Shown in pieces: positions 32,291 to 35,881 of a stretch of 35,881 bases of DNA. Numbering within the stretch: position 1 is the stretch's first letter; each line of letters begins with the position of its first letter. The translations under genes and the position numbers were made by a program. The notes beneath the pieces are model-generated. The model was given only the letters and a program-made list of their open reading frames with translations, was not told the DNA's origin and made no database searches. The stretch is from an uncultured Saprospiraceae bacterium (GTDB lineage: Bacteria > Bacteroidota > Bacteroidia > Chitinophagales > Saprospiraceae), in the NCBI GenBank assembly GCA_938041445.1, contig CALISO010000087.1, positions 1-35,881 of the forward strand, in the 5' to 3' direction.

Positions 32291-34603
32291 ATGTCCTACC
32301 TAAATCTTAAGAGGATTATATTTTCTGTAGTATCCGTCCTTTTTGCTCTATTGTTAATGCAATGCGATACGACCAAACTAACAACATCGAAATCTTCTGA
32401 AACCGCTACTGAAATCACAGTGCCAACGAATTCAACTTATGAATTTGACTCGCCTTATGAAGCACGTATCAATGAGATCATTAGTCAAATGACGCTTGAT
32501 GAAAAAATTGGCCAACTTGCATTACGCGGTACAAGTAGTCGTGAAAAGGGTTTGCCACCTTCTTTGATTAATGATGTTAAGGATGGGAAGATCGGAGCCT
32601 TTCTCAATGTGATGGATACAGCTAACATTCGTATCCTCCAAGAGACTGCTGTCAATGAAAGCAAGTATGGGATACCTCTCATCTTCGCGAGAGACGTCAT
32701 TCATGGATTCAAAACGATATTCCCAATTCCATTGGGACAAGCGGCTTCGTGGAATATGGATATGGTTGAAGAAGGTAGTCGTATTGCTGCGCTTGAGGCT
32801 TCATCAGTTGGTATTCGTTGGACATTTGCACCGATGCTAGATATCTGTCAAGATAGTCGGTGGGGACGTATCGCGGAATCACCTGGAGAAGATCCATACC
32901 TTGCTACACAATTGTCTAGTGCCTATGTCAATGGTTTTCAAGGAGATGACTTATCTGATCCAACCACACTAGCTGCTTGCGCAAAACACTTTCTCGCATA
33001 TGGAGCTGCGATAGGAGGAAGAGACTATAATACTGCAATATTAAGTGATGAAATCATCTACAACACTTACTTGCCACCGTTTGAACGAGCTGTGGATGCT
33101 GGTGTGGCTACAGTTATGTCTTCGTTTAATGAACTTAATGGTATTCCAGCAACTGGAAACAAAGAGATATTGACCAATGTCCTTCGCGGGAAGTATGGAT
33201 TTGATGGATTCGTAGTCTCTGACTGGGAGTCAGTCACAGAGATGATTGCACACGGTTACGCAGCTGATGAAAGACATGCGGCTGAGTTATCCGCAATTGC
33301 TGGGATGGATATGGAGATGATGTCTAGGGCTTATGATAACCATCTGAAGAATCTTATCGAAGAAGGTATTGTCAACGAATCACAACTGAACTTCTATGTT
33401 TCGAATATCCTGAGAATCAAGTTTCGAATGGGATTGTTTGACCAACCATACATTCCTAATAATCATCCAGGTGAATTATATGCTGAAGAACACCTAACTG
33501 CTGCCAAAAACGCCGCTATCGAATCAACAGTATTATTAAAGAATGATGGCCTACTTCCTTTAGCAAGTGGTAAACGCCTGCTCATCACAGGCCCACTAGC
33601 AGATAAGGGTAGGGAGCAATTGGGAACTTGGACATTTGATGGAGAAGGTGATCCAACTATAACTCCAGTAGAGGCAATGCCTGATGCAACATTTGTAGAA
33701 GGGTTGTCATACAGTCGTGATATGAGTGAAGAGCAATTCAGTAGAGTTACAAGTGCAGCCCAACGATCTGATGTCATCATCTTCGTAGGCGGAGAAGAGG
33801 CTATCTTATCAGGAGAGGCTCACTCTCGTGGAAATATCAGACTTCCTGGAGCACAAGAAGCATTGATTAAAGAACTCATCGCTACAGGTAAGCCAGTTAT
33901 CCTAGTTATCATGGCTGGCCGACCAATCAATATCACGGATTATATCGATGATCTCTCAGGTGTGTTGATGATGTGGCATCCAGGGACTATGGGTGGCCCA
34001 GCTCTCAAGGAGATCTTACACGGAGACGTTTCACCTTCTGGAAAGTTGCCAGTTTCGTGGCCAAAAGCTGCGGGTCAACTGCCATACTTTTATAATCACA
34101 AGAACACTGGTAGACCAGCCAATGCAGAAAAATATGTCGCCATTGATGATATCCCTATTGGCGCTTGGCAAAGCAGTCTAGGTAATCAATCGCACTACCT
34201 TGATTATGGTTACAATCCACTCTTCCCATTCGGATATGGTCTATCTTATAGTGAGATATCTTATTCTAAGCCTACTCTTTCATCAACAACAATCTCTGAA
34301 GGGGGAAGTGTTACAGTGAGTTGTACAATAACCAATTCTGGCAATACTGATGTCAAAGAAGTAGCCCAATGCTACATCCGAGATCGCGTAGGACGTGTCA
34401 CTAGACCGGTTAAAGAATTGAAGGGTTTTGATAAACTGGAGCTCACTGCAGGAGAAACTAAGACTGTGACTTTTGATATTAGTTATGAAGATCTGAAGTA
34501 CTATGATAGTCAAGGAGTGTATGATGTGGAAGCTGGTGAGGTTGAGATTTTTGTGGGTGGAGATAGTAACAACCCAGAGTATGTGGTATTAGAAGTAGAG
34601 TAG
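32291..34603 (+). CDS. Glycoside hydrolase family 3 beta-glucosidase, lipoprotein
   Basis: 770 residues. Lipoprotein signal to Cys25 (lipobox LMQC). The GH3 N-terminal TIM-barrel domain follows: MTLDEKIGQLAL (67-78), GRIAESPGEDPYLA (192-205), KHFLAYGAA and GFVVSDWESV with nucleophile Asp311. The second domain has GLLPLA, GPLADK, GGEEAILSGEAHSRG (likely acid/base Glu in SGEA) and WHPGTMGGPALKEILHGD...PSGKLPVSWP. A fibronectin type III-like C-terminal domain (about 660-770) begins after FGYGLSYSE. Overall close to BglX, cleaving beta-linked glucosides in the periplasm or on the surface. No SusC/SusD pair is adjacent, so it is not in an obvious polysaccharide utilisation locus. A TATTATTG box (32261-32268) is a weak promoter candidate. 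Confidence 0.95.
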   Translation: MSYLNLKRIIFSVVSVLFALLLMQCDTTKLTTSKSSETATEITVPTNSTYEFDSPYEARINEIISQMTLDEKIGQLALRGTSSREKGLPPSLINDVKDGKIGAFLNVMDTANIRILQETAVNESKYGIPLIFARDVIHGFKTIFPIPLGQAASWNMDMVEEGSRIAALEASSVGIRWTFAPMLDICQDSRWGRIAESPGEDPYLATQLSSAYVNGFQGDDLSDPTTLAACAKHFLAYGAAIGGRDYNTAILSDEIIYNTYLPPFERAVDAGVATVMSSFNELNGIPATGNKEILTNVLRGKYGFDGFVVSDWESVTEMIAHGYAADERHAAELSAIAGMDMEMMSRAYDNHLKNLIEEGIVNESQLNFYVSNILRIKFRMGLFDQPYIPNNHPGELYAEEHLTAAKNAAIESTVLLKNDGLLPLASGKRLLITGPLADKGREQLGTWTFDGEGDPTITPVEAMPDATFVEGLSYSRDMSEEQFSRVTSAAQRSDVIIFVGGEEAILSGEAHSRGNIRLPGAQEALIKELIATGKPVILVIMAGRPINITDYIDDLSGVLMMWHPGTMGGPALKEILHGDVSPSGKLPVSWPKAAGQLPYFYNHKNTGRPANAEKYVAIDDIPIGAWQSSLGNQSHYLDYGYNPLFPFGYGLSYSEISYSKPTLSSTTISEGGSVTVSCTITNSGNTDVKEVAQCYIRDRVGRVTRPVKELKGFDKLELTAGETKTVTFDISYEDLKYYDSQGVYDVEAGEVEIFVGGDSNNPEYVVLEVE

Positions 34604-34918
34604 GGCTAAGTGTCACAAATTGAGAGGAAGCGTATTCTTGTTCCAATCTTAATTATTGTAGTACCATAGTTGGTCATTGGATATTTTGCAGAGAGCTATT
34701 ATCATAGATTAGGAAAATGGAGCGATGAAAGCAAAACCGGAACCAAATTATAATCGTTTGGTTATGGATATACACGAGTGTAAATTGATATAGTGTTGAA
34801 TAATAGTAAGTTATGAAATATTGATTTTCGATGTATTTTTAACTCGCAAAGGAAAATGGGATAGGAGGTACATATATATCCTAGTTATATGGGATTAACA
34901 GCCAAAATATAAAATGAG
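34604..34918. other. Gene-free AT-rich stretch between the GH3 gene and the orphan gene
   Basis: No coding sequence can be supported in these 315 bases. They hold a 7-bp hairpin AACCAAA (34741-34747) / TTTGGTT (34757-34763) and the left arm of the inverted repeat that brackets the next gene (34884-34897). Just before that arm, GGATA and TATCC (about 34859-34880) can form a small stem. The base composition grows more AT-rich to the right, suggesting a junction between core and acquired DNA. Confidence 0.5.
34884..34897. repeat. Left arm of an inverted repeat bracketing the orphan gene
   Basis: GTTATATGGGATTA, which matches the reverse complement of 35663-35676 in 13 of 14 positions. It lies 22 bases ahead of the orphan gene's ATG. 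GTTATAT also fits the GTTRRRY core of integron cassette junctions in six of seven positions. Confidence 0.45.
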
Positions 34919-35665
34919 ATGAATTCAAAAATATTAGAGCACTATAAAGAAATTTTTGATAGAGATTTACACTACTTGGAAAATTCAACAATTCGAAAAA
35001 GCTTGGAGTCTTATAAGGAAGAATTGGAAAAAGAGACAGCCAAACTGACAGATGAAAAACATAGAAACCATAACTTAAGCTTTTTAAATTCATTTTATTC
35101 TGAATCAATTTCTGTTTTGGAAGAAAAAGAGAAAGAAATGAATGATACGATTTCAAACGTCATACTCCAACTAAAAGAAATAAAATCCAAAAGTTTTTCT
35201 GATTTGATTAAGAACCAATTATTAGAAAGCATAGAGAATTTTGTGCTTAAAAGTGAATATAGCTCGTTCAATGGATTATTATTTGAATTTGATTCAAGTC
35301 CAAGTTTTTCTGGAATTGCATTCAAAGAACCTATTTTCGAAATCATCCTTGAAGAACCAAGGTATATTGATTTTAGTGATGGAAGCTATGCATGTAATTT
35401 TTCAATAGACTTCGAATTAGAAGAATTATTTGAAGACGTATTAAGCGAAGAATTTGAAGAAATCGCTTGGGAATTTGAATTCGAACTTGATGTTTTTCAG
35501 AAAATCAAAGATACGGCATATCACATTGTAGCTATAAATTTGCACGAAGCCCTTAAAACCGAAGATGTAAAGTTAAAACTAGAAAAATTAGGGTTTGAAA
35601 AGAATGGAGTAATTTATTTGAATGAACACGATATGGAAGTTAAAAGTGTATTCGTGAATAAATAA
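34919..35665 (+). CDS. AT-rich orphan gene, unknown function
   Basis: 248 residues, soluble, no signal peptide. The first about 100 residues are charged and helical, likely coiled coil (EELEKETAKLTDEK, VLEEKEKEMNDTISNVILQL); the rest alternates acidic beta/helix segments (DFELEELFEDVLSEEFEEIAW) and ends VFVNK. The protein is strongly acidic in the middle. I recognise no family. The gene uses A/T-ending codons far more than its neighbours and is visibly richer in A/T, which suggests transfer. It is bracketed by the inverted repeat at 34884-34897 / 35663-35676, has a stop inside the right arm, and is followed by a hairpin and a transposase-like start. An upstream ATG at 34914 is closed by TGA after two codons. 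Confidence 0.6.
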   Translation: MNSKILEHYKEIFDRDLHYLENSTIRKSLESYKEELEKETAKLTDEKHRNHNLSFLNSFYSESISVLEEKEKEMNDTISNVILQLKEIKSKSFSDLIKNQLLESIENFVLKSEYSSFNGLLFEFDSSPSFSGIAFKEPIFEIILEEPRYIDFSDGSYACNFSIDFELEELFEDVLSEEFEEIAWEFEFELDVFQKIKDTAYHIVAINLHEALKTEDVKLKLEKLGFEKNGVIYLNEHDMEVKSVFVNK

Positions 35666-35676
35666 CCCCATATAAC
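35663..35676. repeat. Right arm of the inverted repeat bracketing the orphan gene
   Basis: TAACCCCATATAAC, 13/14 complementary to 34884-34897. The first three bases are the stop codon of the orphan gene. ATATAAC fits the RYYYAAC core of an attC site in six of seven positions. Confidence 0.45.
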
Positions 35677-35680
35677 AATA

Positions 35681-35722
35681 GATACCACAGCATATCCTCC
35701 TTCGTCGGAGACGCAGGGTATC
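35681..35722. repeat. Interrupted hairpin directly behind the orphan gene
   Basis: GATACC (35681-35686) pairs with GGTATC (35717-35722), and inside it CTCC (35697-35700) pairs with GGAG (35707-35710) around loop TTCGTC. The unpaired stretches between the two stems make a bulged, imperfect palindrome. It could be a terminator-like fold (no T tract), part of an attC-type recombination site, or part of an insertion-sequence end. Confidence 0.45.
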
Positions 35723-35750
35723 ATCATCCGTCAGACTGTGAAAATACCCA

Positions 35751-35783
35751 TTGATTCATTCAATTAAAGACATAGTAATTTTG
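35751..35783 (+). promoter_or_regulatory. Complete Bacteroidota promoter ahead of the transposase-like gene
   Basis: TTG at 35751-35753 and TAATTTTG at 35776-35783 are 25 bases apart from start to start, as expected for -33 and -7 boxes; the -7 box is an exact TAnnTTTG match. Transcription would begin shortly before AGGAGG at 35791. Confidence 0.6.
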
Positions 35784-35815
35784 TATCTTAAGGAGGAAAT
35801 AAACTTCTTAGAATT

Positions 35816-35881
35816 ATGCCAGTCCATGCAAAGTTAGATAGATCGCAGATACAGTTTTTTGCGCTTGATCAGATGGTAGAA
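35816..35881 (+). CDS. Start of a probable transposase (IS1182-like), cut by the window edge
   Basis: Only 22 codons are visible: MPVHAKLDRSQIQFFALDQM and two more residues. The pattern DRSQxxxxxLDxMV is what IS1182-type DDE transposases show at their N-terminus, so this is my reading, but 22 residues are too few to be sure. The gene has its own strong promoter (35751-35783). An AGGAGG sits at 35791-35796, 19 bases ahead of the ATG, which is too far for normal use and unusual for this phylum. The left end of the element may be near GTCAGACTGTGAAAA (from 35730), but the matching right end is outside the window. Confidence 0.5.
   Translation, partial: MPVHAKLDRSQIQFFALDQMVE

Noticed and set aside
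32291-34603. Polysaccharide utilisation locus around the GH3 gene
   Set aside because: No SusC/SusD pair or further glycoside hydrolase lies nearby; the divergent operon is a sigma/lipoprotein cluster not clearly linked to sugars.
35663-35815. A complete integron attC site behind the orphan gene
   Set aside because: The RYYYAAC-like core and an imperfect palindrome are there, but no GTTRRRY core follows the hairpin within the window, so a complete site cannot be claimed; kept only as a hypothesis.
1-35881. CRISPR array or phage-defence system
   Set aside because: No regularly spaced repeats, cas genes, nucleases with partner methylases, or known toxin-antitoxin pairs were seen. Short repeats such as GATCAAAAGCA (27781 and 27802) are a local duplication only.

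Overview
The window looks like a chromosomal segment of a Bacteroidota bacterium, most likely from the Saprospiria (Lewinella/Saprospiraceae-like); the placement is inferred from gene content alone. Evidence: a DUF4295-type small protein behind rpmB-rpmG, a type IX secretion (T9SS) C-terminal sorting domain, LytS/LytTR two-component genes, an ECF sigma gene next to a membrane-anchored beta-barrel protein, -7 promoter boxes of the TAnnTTTG type, and A/T-rich leaders instead of Shine-Dalgarno sites. Base composition is moderately AT-rich throughout, with one clearly more AT-rich gene near the right edge.

Layout. 1-1817: end of a beta-barrel gene plus a lipoprotein gene, closed by a strong terminator. 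1969-3927: tRNA-Arg, rpmB, rpmG, the DUF4295 gene and ftsY; a small TPR gene runs head-on into ftsY. 4411-6780: etfB-etfA and a bifunctional-nuclease-family gene. 6812-9720: a deoxynucleoside kinase (minus), a LolD/MacB-type ABC ATPase and an aspartate kinase. 9771-13738: photolyase, then a minus-strand arginine deiminase / thioesterase / YihY operon. 13943-17457: two GT4 glycosyltransferases overlapping a RibBA-like gene. 17467-21068: remnant of a T9SS sorting domain, a secreted T9SS cargo protein, and a LytTR regulator with its sensor kinase. 21215-27190: folE, fabD, yqgE, an ABC-F ATPase, a di-haem peroxidase remnant, pdhB and tmk. 27235-28695: lipoprotein, VOC protein and RidA protein. 28706-32032: minus-strand operon of lipoprotein, ECF sigma factor and anti-sigma-like/beta-barrel protein. 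32291-34603: GH3 beta-glucosidase lipoprotein. 34604-35881: accessory DNA with an AT-rich orphan gene bounded by an inverted repeat, a hairpin, and the first codons of a transposase-like gene.

Most of the window is housekeeping. The points worth a second look are: (1) two genes, the deoxynucleoside kinase and the ECF sigma factor, whose conserved N-termini lie in open frame with no ATG, GTG or TTG available, so that AUA or another non-canonical start is implied; for the sigma gene an ATA overlaps the preceding stop as ATAA; (2) a lipoprotein / ECF sigma / envelope-spanning barrel gene set with a second, related barrel-plus-lipoprotein pair at the left edge; (3) a RibBA whose cyclohydrolase half has lost its zinc ligands; (4) gene remnants in front of two intact genes; (5) the AT-rich orphan gene with cassette-like boundaries beside a transposase.
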